64,000 bases of DNA from contig NZ_JADDXU010000019.1 of NCBI RefSeq assembly GCF_015163075.1, positions 62,001 through 126,000 on the forward strand, given 5' to 3'. A program made the translations under genes and the position numbers. Below are positions 36,003 to 45,255 of the stretch, one piece after another. The stretch's first letter is position 1. Each line of letters begins with the position of its first letter. Under the pieces are notes generated by a model. It saw only the letters and a list, made by a program, of their open reading frames with translations. It ran no database searches and was not told where the DNA came from. This DNA comes from Streptomyces justiciae. Its GTDB lineage: Bacteria; Actinomycetota; Actinomycetes; Streptomycetales; Streptomycetaceae.

Positions 36003-37355
36003 TTACGCCTCCCACACGGCGGCCGCCGTACGGTCGTCGGCGTAGCCCTTCACCCGGACCTGGGTGTCGGCGAGGAACGCGGCGAGGCCCGGCGGGTTGG
36101 GGCCGGACCAGCGTCCGGTGAGGTACGCGCACAGCTCCGGCTCGCCACGCAACGGCTCCGCGAGGCCGCCGCTGCACATCAGGAGCGTGTCACCCGGGCG
36201 GGCTACCGAGGCGCGGAACCGGAAGGGTTCGCGGGGTGGCTCGGGGGCGGGTTCGTAGGGGCTCGGCGGGGTGGGGATGCCGAGGTCCATGGTGAGGCGG
36301 TCGCCCTCGGGGGTCTCGGCGGGCAGCGAGCCGAAGCCGACGACCGGTTCGCCGGTGGCGTCGGTGACGCGCGGCTCGATGTCCTGCCACTCGCCGTCCC
36401 GGAGCCGGAACAGGCCGCCGGCGCCGACGCCGAAGAAGACGCGGGTACGGCAGTCGGTGTCGGCGGGCAGGAGCAGACAGCGCAGGGTGGCGGAGTACTC
36501 CTCCGGGTCGATGCCCTGTTCTGCGGCGCTGGCGCGGAGTTTGCCGAGGCTGCGGTCGGTGAGGCGGTGCAGGCCGGACTTGAGGTCGCCGCGGCGGGCG
36601 GCCCTTATGTCCTCGGCGAGGCGGGCGTGGCTGCGCCCGACGGCCCTGCCGATCCAGTGGCAGGCCTCGGCGGCGGCTCGGTGGGCGCCGGGGGTGGCGC
36701 GGGCGCCGGTGGCCATCGCGACGAGGACCAGGGCGTGGTCGCCGGTGCCGAAGCGGGCGGTGAGGAGGGAGTCCCGGCGGGGTTCGCCGCGGAAGCGGGC
36801 GGAGTCGCCGCGGACGGAGGCGGCGCGGAGGGTGCAGGAGCCGTAGTGGGCGCCGTCGAGGACGGTGTCGGCTACGAGGTCGTCGAGTTCGTCGGGGTCC
36901 GCGGGTGGGAGGGCGGTGGGTTCGGCCTCGTAGGTGGGTGGGCCTGAGCCGAGGTAGGTGACGGGGGGTGGGGGGAGGGTGGGGAGGTCCAGGCGGGTGG
37001 CGGTGCGAGTGGGTTGCGGTGCGGGGGGCGTTTCGGTGGGCGGGGGTTCTGGGTCGGCCGGGGTCTGTGCTGGGGGGTGGGTTTCGCTTGCCCGCGCCGG
37101 CGGGGTGCCGCTGCGCCCACCCGTGCCGCCCTGCGGCACGACTGCCCGCAGCGGCGGTTCGTGTTCGGAGTCAGTCGGCTGCGTCGGGATGTCAGGTCCC
37201 TCCGCGTCGCCGTTCACCGTTCCCGCTGCCGACTCGTATCTGTCGTCCAGCGTGTCCGGGGCCGTTGTCGGGCCCGCGTCCTCGGTCTTGTCGTCGTACA
37301 GCTGTCCCCACCAGTCGTCCTCGTGGCCGGTGGGCCTTCCCCCCTGATGGCTCAT
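36003..37355 (-). CDS. PP2C-like phosphatase-fold protein with disordered N-terminal region
   Basis: A 450-residue protein. The first about 150 residues are Pro/Thr/Glu-rich and probably disordered; the rest resembles PPM/PP2C phosphatase folds (VLVAMATGARATPGAHRAA, RPGDTLLMCSGGLAEPL, YADDRTAAAVWE). The usual acidic metal-binding motifs (RxxNED near the start, DG) are not evident: the catalytic region reads VRGDSARFRG and GDHALVLVAMATGA. It may be a degenerate phosphatase or a binding module. It directly precedes poxB on the same strand. Confidence 0.7.
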   Translation of the reverse strand: MSHQGGRPTGHEDDWWGQLYDDKTEDAGPTTAPDTLDDRYESAAGTVNGDAEGPDIPTQPTDSEHEPPLRAVVPQGGTGGRSGTPPARASETHPPAQTPADPEPPPTETPPAPQPTRTATRLDLPTLPPPPVTYLGSGPPTYEAEPTALPPADPDELDDLVADTVLDGAHYGSCTLRAASVRGDSARFRGEPRRDSLLTARFGTGDHALVLVAMATGARATPGAHRAAAEACHWIGRAVGRSHARLAEDIRAARRGDLKSGLHRLTDRSLGKLRASAAEQGIDPEEYSATLRCLLLPADTDCRTRVFFGVGAGGLFRLRDGEWQDIEPRVTDATGEPVVGFGSLPAETPEGDRLTMDLGIPTPPSPYEPAPEPPREPFRFRASVARPGDTLLMCSGGLAEPLRGEPELCAYLTGRWSGPNPPGLAAFLADTQVRVKGYADDRTAAAVWEA

Positions 37356-37429
37356 GCCCCTAATTGTCCACCGCGCGGGCCGGATGAAAACGGGGCAACC
37401 GGAAAATCAGCAGGTCGTGCGAAACAGGT

Positions 37430-37469
37430 CGCCGGGCGGTTCCACCCCCCACGGGAGAACCGCCCGGCG
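37430..37469 (-). terminator. Hairpin terminator downstream of the subtilase gene
   Basis: Perfect 13-bp arms (37430-37442 and 37457-37469) with a 14-base loop start 37 bp after the protease stop codon. It isolates the protease transcript from the PP2C-like gene. Confidence 0.75.
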
Positions 37470-37506
37470 ACGTCCGAGTGACCCGGGCCCGCGATCCCCT
37501 AAGGTG

Positions 37507-40500
37507 CTAGCGCACGTCGTAGGCCCGGGTCACGATCTGGGTGACCGAGTTGCCGTCGGCGTCGGTCAGGTCGGCCCTGAGTGTGACCTGCTTTCCTGTC
37601 GCGGAGCTGTGATCGACGATCGCCTGCCAGACCCCGCCGCGCTGTTCCGTCCTCGCCTCGGTCCAGGTCTCGCCGCCGTCGTACGAGTAGGCGAGCTTCA
37701 CCGACGTCAACGCGCCCGGCTGGTAGCCCGCGTGGCCCGTCGCCGTGAGCGTGATGCGCCGGCCGTCCTTCGCGGGGAGGGTCTTGAGGCCGTCCTCGGG
37801 GAGGGCGTAGTGCGGGAACAGGAGCGGGATGCCCTGGGAGTAGGCGTTCTCGTCGAGGGCCGAGCGGAAGGACCAGGTCGTGGTCGTCTGCGTGGTGCGG
37901 TTCCAGACGCGGGCCGGCTGGCCGAACTTCGCCGTGTTCAGGGTCAGTTCGTACGACGACTCCTCCGCCGGGACCGTGAACACCCCGAACGGGTAAGGGC
38001 TGTCGCCGATGGTCTCACCGTTCCGCTTCAGGACCATGTTGCCCAGGTCGCCGAAACTGCCCTGGACGCCCATGTGTTGGCCGTCGCCGTAGAACGCGGG
38101 GGCGACCCCGATGAGATTGCCCTGGCGTTCCGCGGCCAGCGCCTCGGTGCCGGTGTCGTCGAGGGGGCCGGTCGGCGCGAGGACACCGCCGTACCACTCC
38201 TCCTCACGACGCTCGCCCTTCTCGTAGGTCCGCACCGGGTCGATCATGAACTCGCCCCACGGGAAGCTGCTGGACAGCTGGTGCCCCCAGCCGGTCGTGC
38301 CCGGCGTGAGGTACTCGGTGCGGGTGAAGGGCGCGGGGACGGTCTCGATGTCACCGAAGTAACCGGACAGGCCACTCGGCCGGGTCATCGACTGGAGATC
38401 GATGTGGTCGGTGGCGCCGCCCGACATCGACTTGTACGTCGCCTTCGTCGCCGCCAACTCCCGGTCATGGGCGCGGTAGACGCGGTCGCTCCGGAGCTCG
38501 CCCTTCTCCGGGTAGGCGAGGTTGTAGAGGTACGGGCTCTTCGCCGTGGCCGTCCAGCGCAGGGTCACGTCGGTTCCGGCCGCGAGCAGCGCCTGCGCCT
38601 CCTCCGTCGGGATGCCCAGGATCGGCAGCGTGCCCCCGACGAAGCCGGCCGACGGGTACCAGCGGCCCGGCGCCTCGCGGTAGCCGAGGACCGCCACGGC
38701 ACCGGCCGCCTTCGCGCGGCTCGCGACCTCGTAGGCGCCGCCGTCGTCCGGGAGCTTGACGAGTGCGATCTTGCCCTTCGCGCCCGAAAGCTCCCCCTCC
38801 GTACCAGACTTGGCGTCGTAGAGCGCGGCCTGTCCCCTGCCGTCCAGGTTCACGGAGCTGGTGGACGCGGTCACCGGGTGGAGCTTCTGCCCGCCCACGA
38901 CCGCGAGTTCGGTGATCTGCGGGGCCGCGGCGCGCCAGAAGCTGTCGAACTCGAAGGTGCCGTCCGTGGCCTTGCCGTCGACGGAGGCGTAGTAGCCGCG
39001 CAGGGTCCGGCCGCCCGCCGCGGTGCCGCCGTGCAGCCAGGTGTCGTCCCACGAGCGGGCGAAACCGAGCGTGGCGCCCCGGAGTTCGGTCGGCCGGTCC
39101 GTCTGGACGCTGAGGCGGTGGGCCTTGCGGGCGTCGAGGACGACCGTGGTGTCCCCGCGGACCTCCAGCTGCGGACGGGCCAGGTAGGCAAGGGAGTTGT
39201 AGAGCGGGCCCTCGGTCTCGGGGGTGGTGATGAAGCTGGAGAGGAAGTAGCTGCCGGGGCGGATCGCGTACGTCTGGTCGGCGGCACCGTCGTTGAAGCG
39301 GCGCTCACCGGTGGCGTCGTCGGTGCCGATGACGTCGACGGAGGAGGCACCGGTGGCGGGGTCGCCATGACGGTCGATCAGCTTGACGCGCAGGGTGACC
39401 GTCTCGGGCTGGACGTAGAGGGAGAAGGGGGTGGAGACGCTGACGCCGTTGGCAGCCTCTGCCAGAACCCGGCCCGTGATGTCCCCGTACTGGGCACGCT
39501 TGAGCGTGGCCGTCGGATCGACGCGGAGCGGGACCTCGACCGTCTTCCCGGCCGGGACGGTGACCGACGTCGAGCCCAGGCGGGCCACGGGTGAGCGGAC
39601 GGTGGAGCCGTCGTTGCCGGTCACCCCCGTCACCGACAGCTTCAACCCCACCGCCCTGTCCGTGGTGTTGGTGTACGGCACGGAGACGGTGGTGCGGTCG
39701 CTCGGGTCCTGCGGCCAGTTGAAGGTGCCGGCCTGGACCGCGGGCGTGCCGAGGATCGTCTGGTCGACGGCGGCCTTGACGTCGAGGCGGCCGCCGCCGG
39801 TCTCGCGGACGTCGCCGGGGATGTCCGCGTCGGCCGAGGAGACGAGGGCCGCCTTGATCCGGGCGGCGCTCCAGTCGGGGTGGGCCTGCTTGACGATCGC
39901 GGCGGCGCCCGCGACGTGCGGGGTCGCCATCGACGTACCGCTCATGGACTGGTAGGCGTACACACCCCGCCCGCCCGCGTTGGCGGCGGAGATGCCGACG
40001 CCCGGGGCGGTGATCTCGGGCTTGAGGGTGTGGGCGCCGTAGACCGGGCCGCGGCTGGAGAAGTTGGCGGTGGAGTCGTCGCGGTCGACGGCGCCGACCG
40101 TGAGGACGCTCGGGGCGCAACCGGGCGAGGAGACGGTGTTGTTGCCCGGGCCGGAGTTGCCGGCCGCGATGACGAAGAGGGTGTTCTCGTGGGCCCGCGC
40201 GAGTTCCTCGGTGGCCTGGGCCATCGGGTCGGTGCAGTCCCGTTCGTCGGGGTTGCCGAGGCTCATGGAGACCACGTCGGCGCCCTGGTCGACCGCCCAC
40301 TGCATGCCGGCGATGATCCACGAAGTCTCGCCGTAGCCGCCGTCGTTGAGGACCTTGCCGTTGAGGAGATCGGCGCCGGGCGCGACCCCCTTCTTCTTGC
40401 CGCCGCTCGCGGCGCCGGTGCCGCCGACGGTGGAGGTGGTGTGGGTGCCGTGGCCCTGGTGGTCGTCGGCGTCGGCCGAGTCGGTGAAGTTCCGCGACGC

Positions 40501-41211
40501 GCTGATCCGGCCCTTGAGGTCGGGGTGGTCGGCGTCGACGCCGGTGTCCAGGACGGCGACCTTGGTGCCCTTGCCGTCGTAACCGGCGGCCCAGGCCTCC
40601 GGGGCGTGGACCTGCTTCGTCGACCGGTCGAGGGTGGCCTCCACCCTCGCGTCGAGCCACAGTTTCTTCAACGATCCCTGGTTGACGTCGGACCAGAACG
40701 CGTCGGCCTTCTCCTTGTCCGCGTCCAGCGCCACGCCGTCGATCGAGTCGAGCACCCGGTCGCGGGCGGCGCCGCGCGGGGTCTTCGGGACGCTGCGGGC
40801 GGTGACGGCTTGGTCGTACGTCGCGATCAGCGGCAGCGTGTCGGTGTGGGCGTCGTCGTAGCCCTGCCGGACCAGGCCGGTGACGTTGAAGAGTTCCTCG
40901 TCCACGCGTCCGGCGGCCAGCGCCTCGATCGCGCCCTCGGGATAGACGTACAGGTCGTCGCCGTCCTGGCGGGTCTGGGTGAACGGGGTCGTGCCGTCCT
41001 CGCCGGGCAGGGCGACGGCCCCGTCCTTCGTGACGAGGACCCGGTCGCCGGTGACGAGGGTGACGACGGCGCCGGAGCCGGGGGTGGCCCGGCTGCCGGT
41101 CAGCGGTCTGGGTCTGTCGTCGTCGGCCGCGTGCGTGGGCGCGGCGGTCGTGACGGCCAGGACGACGGCGGTCGCCGCCCCCATGGCCGTACGGCGTATC
41201 GCTCTCGCCAA
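37507..41211 (-). CDS. Large secreted S8 family serine peptidase (subtilase)
   Basis: A 1234-residue exported subtilisin-like protease. The signal peptide ends near PTHA (residue 28), followed by a propeptide-like region. The catalytic triad is Asp222 (AVLDTGVD), His254 (GHGTHTTS) and Ser427 (MSGTSMATPHVAG), with oxyanion Asn352 (AAGNSG). Beyond residue 470 are several beta-rich C-terminal domains, including a PA-like insert near 890-950. I chose TTG 41211 because GGAGA lies 7 bases upstream and a clean signal peptide follows; ATG 41238 is an alternative. It is divergent from the HTH regulator gene. Confidence 0.9.
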   Translation of the reverse strand: MARAIRRTAMGAATAVVLAVTTAAPTHAADDDRPRPLTGSRATPGSGAVVTLVTGDRVLVTKDGAVALPGEDGTTPFTQTRQDGDDLYVYPEGAIEALAAGRVDEELFNVTGLVRQGYDDAHTDTLPLIATYDQAVTARSVPKTPRGAARDRVLDSIDGVALDADKEKADAFWSDVNQGSLKKLWLDARVEATLDRSTKQVHAPEAWAAGYDGKGTKVAVLDTGVDADHPDLKGRISASRNFTDSADADDHQGHGTHTTSTVGGTGAASGGKKKGVAPGADLLNGKVLNDGGYGETSWIIAGMQWAVDQGADVVSMSLGNPDERDCTDPMAQATEELARAHENTLFVIAAGNSGPGNNTVSSPGCAPSVLTVGAVDRDDSTANFSSRGPVYGAHTLKPEITAPGVGISAANAGGRGVYAYQSMSGTSMATPHVAGAAAIVKQAHPDWSAARIKAALVSSADADIPGDVRETGGGRLDVKAAVDQTILGTPAVQAGTFNWPQDPSDRTTVSVPYTNTTDRAVGLKLSVTGVTGNDGSTVRSPVARLGSTSVTVPAGKTVEVPLRVDPTATLKRAQYGDITGRVLAEAANGVSVSTPFSLYVQPETVTLRVKLIDRHGDPATGASSVDVIGTDDATGERRFNDGAADQTYAIRPGSYFLSSFITTPETEGPLYNSLAYLARPQLEVRGDTTVVLDARKAHRLSVQTDRPTELRGATLGFARSWDDTWLHGGTAAGGRTLRGYYASVDGKATDGTFEFDSFWRAAAPQITELAVVGGQKLHPVTASTSSVNLDGRGQAALYDAKSGTEGELSGAKGKIALVKLPDDGGAYEVASRAKAAGAVAVLGYREAPGRWYPSAGFVGGTLPILGIPTEEAQALLAAGTDVTLRWTATAKSPYLYNLAYPEKGELRSDRVYRAHDRELAATKATYKSMSGGATDHIDLQSMTRPSGLSGYFGDIETVPAPFTRTEYLTPGTTGWGHQLSSSFPWGEFMIDPVRTYEKGERREEEWYGGVLAPTGPLDDTGTEALAAERQGNLIGVAPAFYGDGQHMGVQGSFGDLGNMVLKRNGETIGDSPYPFGVFTVPAEESSYELTLNTAKFGQPARVWNRTTQTTTTWSFRSALDENAYSQGIPLLFPHYALPEDGLKTLPAKDGRRITLTATGHAGYQPGALTSVKLAYSYDGGETWTEARTEQRGGVWQAIVDHSSATGKQVTLRADLTDADGNSVTQIVTRAYDVR

Positions 41212-41413
41212 GATCGCTCTCCTGCCGTGTCGCCGCATGCCCGCGTACGCGAGACGCGCAGGCCGAAGAGGCCCAAGGCGGGCATTGCGGACGGTGGTTG
41301 ATGCTGCGGTGGCGCCACGATGGCAGAGGGGCGGGTGGTGCGGCGATGATGTGCCGAGGCGGGTTTGCGCCGTGGCCGGTTCCCGCCACGGCGCTGCCGG
41401 GGAGGGGTCGTTG
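41212..41413. promoter_or_regulatory. Divergent promoter region, subtilase / HTH regulator
   Basis: 202 bp between the divergent starts. A perfect palindrome GTGGCGCCAC (41309-41318) lies near the middle and is a candidate operator. GGAGGGG at 41401-41407 is the regulator gene's RBS. Confidence 0.45.
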
Positions 41414-42394
41414 ATGCTGGGTGTGCTGGGGCTGGACGAGACGCACGAGTCGGCGTACCGGGCGCTGGTGTCCGTGGGCGCGGCCGACGTGCCCGATCTC
41501 GCGCGGCGGCTGACGCTCGCGGAGCACGACACCGAGCGCGCCCTGCGCCGCCTGGAGCGCCATGGACTCGCGGCCCAGTCCTCCGCCCGCCCCGGCCGCT
41601 GGGTCGCCGCTCCCCCGGGCGTGGCGCTGGGCGCGCTGCTCACCCAGCAGCGGCACGAGCTGGACAAGGCGGAGCTGGCGGCGGCGTTGCTCGCCGAGGA
41701 GTACCGGGCTGCGGCGGCCGAACCGGCCGTGCACGATCTGGTCGAGGTGGTGATCGGGGCGGCGGCGGTGGCGCAGCGGTTCCTTCAGTTGCAGCTCGGG
41801 GCGACGGAGGAGGTGTGCGCGCTGGTCACCGGCAATCCGGCGGTGGTCTCCGGCGGGGAGAACGACGCCGAGGAGCAGGCTGCCGGGCGCGGGGTGCGCT
41901 ACCGGGTGGTGGTCGAGCGGTCGGTCCTCGATCTGCCGGACGGCATCAGCGAGCTGTCCGCCGCGCTGGGCCGGGACGAGGAGGTACGGGTGGTGGACCG
42001 GGTGCCGACGAAGCTGGTCGTCGCCGACCGCGTCCAGGCCCTCGTACCGCTGACCTCGCACACGGCGGAGCCGGCCGCGCTGGTGGTGCATGCGAGCGGG
42101 CTGCTGGAGCTGCTGTCGGGACTGTTCGAGTCGGTGTGGCGGGAGTCGCTGCCGCTGCGCCTGGGTGTCGCCGGGGTGACGGAGGAGGAGGCCGACGCCC
42201 CCGACGCCACCGACCTGGAGGTGCTGTCCCTGTTGCTCGCCGGGATGACCGACGCGAGCGTGGCCAAACAGCTCGATCTGGGGCTGCGGACCGTGCAGCG
42301 GCGGGTGAAGCGGCTGATGGAGCTGGCGGGCGTGACGACACGATTGCAGCTGGGGTGGCATGCGTACGAGCGAGGGTGGGTGGCCCGCCAGTGA
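41414..42394 (+). CDS. TrmB/LuxR-type HTH transcriptional regulator
   Basis: A 326-residue regulator with two DNA-binding-like modules. The N-terminus is a TrmB-like winged helix (ESAYRALVSVGAADVPDLAR, EHDTERALRRLERHGL), and the C-terminus a LuxR-type HTH (DLEVLSLLLAGMTDASVAKQ, LRTVQRRVKRLMEL). The middle about 150 residues resemble the PLD-like sensor part of this Streptomyces family. There is no receiver domain. It is divergent from the subtilase gene and probably controls it. ATG 41414 has GGAGGGG 6 bases upstream. Confidence 0.87.
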   Translation: MLGVLGLDETHESAYRALVSVGAADVPDLARRLTLAEHDTERALRRLERHGLAAQSSARPGRWVAAPPGVALGALLTQQRHELDKAELAAALLAEEYRAAAAEPAVHDLVEVVIGAAAVAQRFLQLQLGATEEVCALVTGNPAVVSGGENDAEEQAAGRGVRYRVVVERSVLDLPDGISELSAALGRDEEVRVVDRVPTKLVVADRVQALVPLTSHTAEPAALVVHASGLLELLSGLFESVWRESLPLRLGVAGVTEEEADAPDATDLEVLSLLLAGMTDASVAKQLDLGLRTVQRRVKRLMELAGVTTRLQLGWHAYERGWVARQ

Positions 42395-42449
42395 CCTGGG
42401 CGAACCTTACTGACCTGCGGTTTCTCCGGTCGTCGGGCACCCTGGACGA

Positions 42450-42932
42450 ATGGGAGTGTGGGACCTCCTGCTGGTCGGCCTGGTCCTCCTGCTCGGCCTG
42501 TGCGGAGTGCTCGTGCCCGGGGTGCCGGGGTCGTGGCTCGTGTGGGCCGCGGTCTCGTGGTGGGCGCTGAAAGATCCGCAGCCGGTCGCGTGGTGGGTGC
42601 TGGTGGGGGCCACCGTGGTGCTGTTCCTGTCCCAGGTGGTGCGCTGGGCGCTGCCACCACGCCGGCTGCGCACGAGCGGCGCGACGCCCCGGATGGGCGT
42701 GTACGCCGGTGTCGGCGCGTTCCTCGGGTTCTTCCTGATCCCGGTGCTGGGCGCGATCCCCGGCTTCATGGGCGGCGTCTACCTGTATGAACGCCTCCGC
42801 CTCGGCCGGCACGGAGAGGCGGTCGCGGCCCTGCGCACGGTGATGCGCTCGGGCGGCTCCAGCGTGCTGACGGAACTGTTCACGTGCCTGCTGATCGCGG
42901 GCGCGTGGCTGGGGGCGGTGATCTGGGGGTGA
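42450..42932 (+). CDS. DUF456 membrane protein
   Basis: A 160-residue membrane protein of the DUF456 family. It has four hydrophobic segments, including LLLVGLVLLLGLCGVLVPGV with the conserved Gly/Pro-rich PGVPGSW turn, and the glycine-rich VYAGVGAFLGFFLIPVLGAI. These small proteins are thought to act as glycine-zipper membrane proteins; the function is not known. It follows the HTH regulator by 55 bp and may share its transcript. Confidence 0.85.
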   Translation: MGVWDLLLVGLVLLLGLCGVLVPGVPGSWLVWAAVSWWALKDPQPVAWWVLVGATVVLFLSQVVRWALPPRRLRTSGATPRMGVYAGVGAFLGFFLIPVLGAIPGFMGGVYLYERLRLGRHGEAVAALRTVMRSGGSSVLTELFTCLLIAGAWLGAVIWG

Positions 42933-42998
42933 CGTAGGCCTGCGGCCCTAGTCCGAGGAGCCGATGTGTGGGCGGGGCGGGCGTGTTTGGGTGGCCGC

Positions 42999-43382
42999 AT
43001 GACCGAATTCAGCGAGGCCGAACGCGCGTATCTGAAGTCGCAGCGGCTGGGGCGGCTCGCCACCGTCGACCCCCAGGGGCAGCCGCAGGCGAACCCGGTC
43101 GGTTTCTTCCCGCAGGACGACGGGACGATCCTGGTCGGTGGCTACCAGATGGGCCGCAGCAAGAAGTGGCGCAACCTGGAGAAGAACCCGAAGGTCGCGC
43201 TCGTCGTCGACGACATCGTCAGCCTCCGGCCCTGGAAGGTGCGGGGCATCGACATCCGCGGGGAGGCCGAGCTGCTGGTGGGCCCGCACGGACTGGGCCC
43301 GCACTTCAGCGAGGAGGTGATCCGCATCCATCCGCGGCGGATCCACAGCTGGGGTCTAGAGGACGCCTTCGAGGGTGAGTAG
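42999..43382 (+). CDS. PPOX-class F420- or flavin-dependent oxidoreductase
   Basis: A 127-residue split-barrel protein. The pattern FSEAERAYLKSQRLGRLATV, QPQANPVGFFPQDDGTILVG and IDIRGEAELLVG fits the PPOX-class F420-dependent enzymes common in actinomycetes. The substrate is unknown. ATG 42999 is set by the family N-terminus. Its last 27 bases overlap the end of the Ogt gene on the other strand. Confidence 0.85.
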   Translation: MTEFSEAERAYLKSQRLGRLATVDPQGQPQANPVGFFPQDDGTILVGGYQMGRSKKWRNLEKNPKVALVVDDIVSLRPWKVRGIDIRGEAELLVGPHGLGPHFSEEVIRIHPRRIHSWGLEDAFEGE

Positions 43383-43838
43383 CGCGGTCTTGCGCTCCAG
43401 CCCGCCCGCGTAACCCGTCATCGACCCGTCCGCGCCGATCACCCGATGACAGGGCCGGACGATCAGCAGCGGGTTGGCGCCGATCGCGCCACCGACGGCG
43501 CGTACGGCGGCTCTGGACGCCCCGACCCGGGCGGCGATCTCGCCGTAGGTGACCGTCGCCCCGTAGGGAACGTCGTCGAGCGCGGCCCAGACCCGCTCCC
43601 GGAAGGCGGTGCCCTCGGCACGCAACTCCAGCTCGAACTCCTTGAGTTCACCGGCGAAGTAGGCGGCGAGCTGCTCCTGGGACGCACGGAAGGGCCCGGG
43701 GTCGCACCGCCAACTCCCCTCCACCACCCGCCCGTTCTTCTGCCCGGGAACGGACAGGGAGGTGAGCGCACCGCCCGGCTCAGCGGTGAGCAGGAGCGGC
43801 CCCACCGGGCTTTCGACGGTCGTCCAGTAGAGGGTCAT
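43356..43838 (-). CDS. ogt: Methylated-DNA-[protein]-cysteine S-methyltransferase
   Basis: A 160-residue O6-alkylguanine-DNA alkyltransferase. The acceptor motif is PCHRVIG with Cys130, preceded by the HTH region TVTYGEIAARVGASRAAVRA. It repairs O6-methylguanine by irreversible alkyl transfer. The ATG overlaps the stop of the upstream Ada-AlkA gene (ATGA at 43835-43838), so the two alkylation-repair proteins are translationally coupled. Its 3' end runs 27 bp into the convergent PPOX gene. Confidence 0.95.
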   Translation of the reverse strand: MTLYWTTVESPVGPLLLTAEPGGALTSLSVPGQKNGRVVEGSWRCDPGPFRASQEQLAAYFAGELKEFELELRAEGTAFRERVWAALDDVPYGATVTYGEIAARVGASRAAVRAVGGAIGANPLLIVRPCHRVIGADGSMTGYAGGLERKTALLTLEGVL

Positions 43839-45187
43839 CGGGGCTCCAACTCCCCTGCGGTGCGCAGGTGTTGCAGGGCGTACGAGCGCCAGGGGCGCCA
43901 GCTGTCGGGGATGTCGAGGTCGGGCGGGGCGACGTCCGGGTCGCCGAGGGCGCGGGTGCGGATGACGGCGACCGTGCGGGCGTCCATGCCGGGGAGGGCG
44001 AGCAGGGCGGCCTGCGCGTCGTCGCGGTCGGCGCCGGGGTCGAGCCGTACAGCACCGTCGGCGAGGGCGGCGGCGAGGGCCGCGACGGGACCGTCGGCCT
44101 GGGCGAGGGCGGCGGCCTCGGGGAACAGGTGCGTGAGGCTGCCGCAGGGCGCGTCGAGGGCCTTGCCGTACCGCCGTACGAGCCGCTCGGCCTCCTCGGT
44201 CCCGACGAGCGCCCGCACCGCGAGCTCCTCGGGATCGGCCGCCCCGGGCGACCGCAGCCCGGGCCGGGCGGCGACCAGCGGAGCGAGCCTCGGATCGGCG
44301 CCGAGCCGCTCGTCGACGGCGTACGGATCGGCGTCGAGGTCGAGGAGCCGGCGCAGCCGGCCGACGGCGGTCGTCAGATCGCGCAGGTCGGTGAGGTGCA
44401 GCCGGGCGTCGAGCCAGCCCCGGGGGCGCTCGTCGACGGCGACGATCCCGGTGCCGTACGGCAGCCGGAGGGTCCGCCGGTAGACCCGCCTCCCGGGAGG
44501 CCCGCTGACCTCCTCGACGCCCGGTACGGCCTCGGCGGCCAGGACGTCGAAGACGGCGGAGGACTGGTAATGGCCCCGGTAGGCGAGCCGCAGCGGCACC
44601 CCGGCCGACGGGGTGGCCGTACGACGCGCGCCGGGGGCGGCGGCGCGCAGCTCGCTGGGCGTCGAGGCGTACACGGTGCGGATCGTGTCGTTGAACTGCC
44701 TCACGCTGGCGAAACCGGCGGCAAATGCCACCTGGGTGACCGGCAGCTCGGTGGTCTGGAGCAGGACGCGGGCGGTGTGCGAGCGCTGGGCCCGGGCGAG
44801 AGCCACGGGCCCGGCGCCGAGCTCGGCGGTGAGCTGCCGCTGGACCTGCCGGGCGCTGTACCCCAGCCGCCCGGCCAGCCCGGCGACGCCCTCACGGTCG
44901 ACGACCCCGTCCCCGATCAGCCGCATCGCCCGCCCCACGACGTCGGCCCGCACGTTCCACTCCGCAGACCCCGGCACCGCATCCGGCCGACACCGCCGAC
45001 AGGCCCGGAACCCCGACCCCTGAGCGGCGGCGGCGGTCGCGAAGAACCGCACGTTCCGCCGCTTCGGCGTGACGGCAGGACAGCTGGGCCGGCAGTAGAT
45101 CCCGGTGGTGGAGACGGCGAAGAAGAACTCCCCGTCAAACCGCCCGTCCCGACTGCGCACAGCTTCGTACCTGGTGTCTTCGTCCAT
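43835..45187 (-). CDS. Ada-AlkA fusion: alkylation sensor, AraC HTH and 3-methyladenine DNA glycosylase
   Basis: A 450-residue fusion. An N-terminal Ada zinc domain has Cys32, Cys36, Cys63 and Cys66 (one Cys accepts a methyl group from DNA phosphotriesters). An AraC-type HTH follows (about 80-175; VTQVAFAAGFASVRQFNDTI), then an AlkA glycosylase domain (about 185-450) with the helix-hairpin-helix ALLALPGMDARTVAVIRTRA and the catalytic Asp in the GDPDVAPPDLD region. It should sense methylation and excise alkylated bases. The ATG at 45187 follows the conserved start DTRYEAVRSRDGRFDGEFFF. Confidence 0.93.
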   Translation of the reverse strand: MDEDTRYEAVRSRDGRFDGEFFFAVSTTGIYCRPSCPAVTPKRRNVRFFATAAAAQGSGFRACRRCRPDAVPGSAEWNVRADVVGRAMRLIGDGVVDREGVAGLAGRLGYSARQVQRQLTAELGAGPVALARAQRSHTARVLLQTTELPVTQVAFAAGFASVRQFNDTIRTVYASTPSELRAAAPGARRTATPSAGVPLRLAYRGHYQSSAVFDVLAAEAVPGVEEVSGPPGRRVYRRTLRLPYGTGIVAVDERPRGWLDARLHLTDLRDLTTAVGRLRRLLDLDADPYAVDERLGADPRLAPLVAARPGLRSPGAADPEELAVRALVGTEEAERLVRRYGKALDAPCGSLTHLFPEAAALAQADGPVAALAAALADGAVRLDPGADRDDAQAALLALPGMDARTVAVIRTRALGDPDVAPPDLDIPDSWRPWRSYALQHLRTAGELEPR

Positions 45188-45255
45188 CACAGGTTCCAGT
45201 GTGGTCCAGGTACGAAGATGCGGCTGGCGGATTTCAGACACGGTACTGACGAGGC

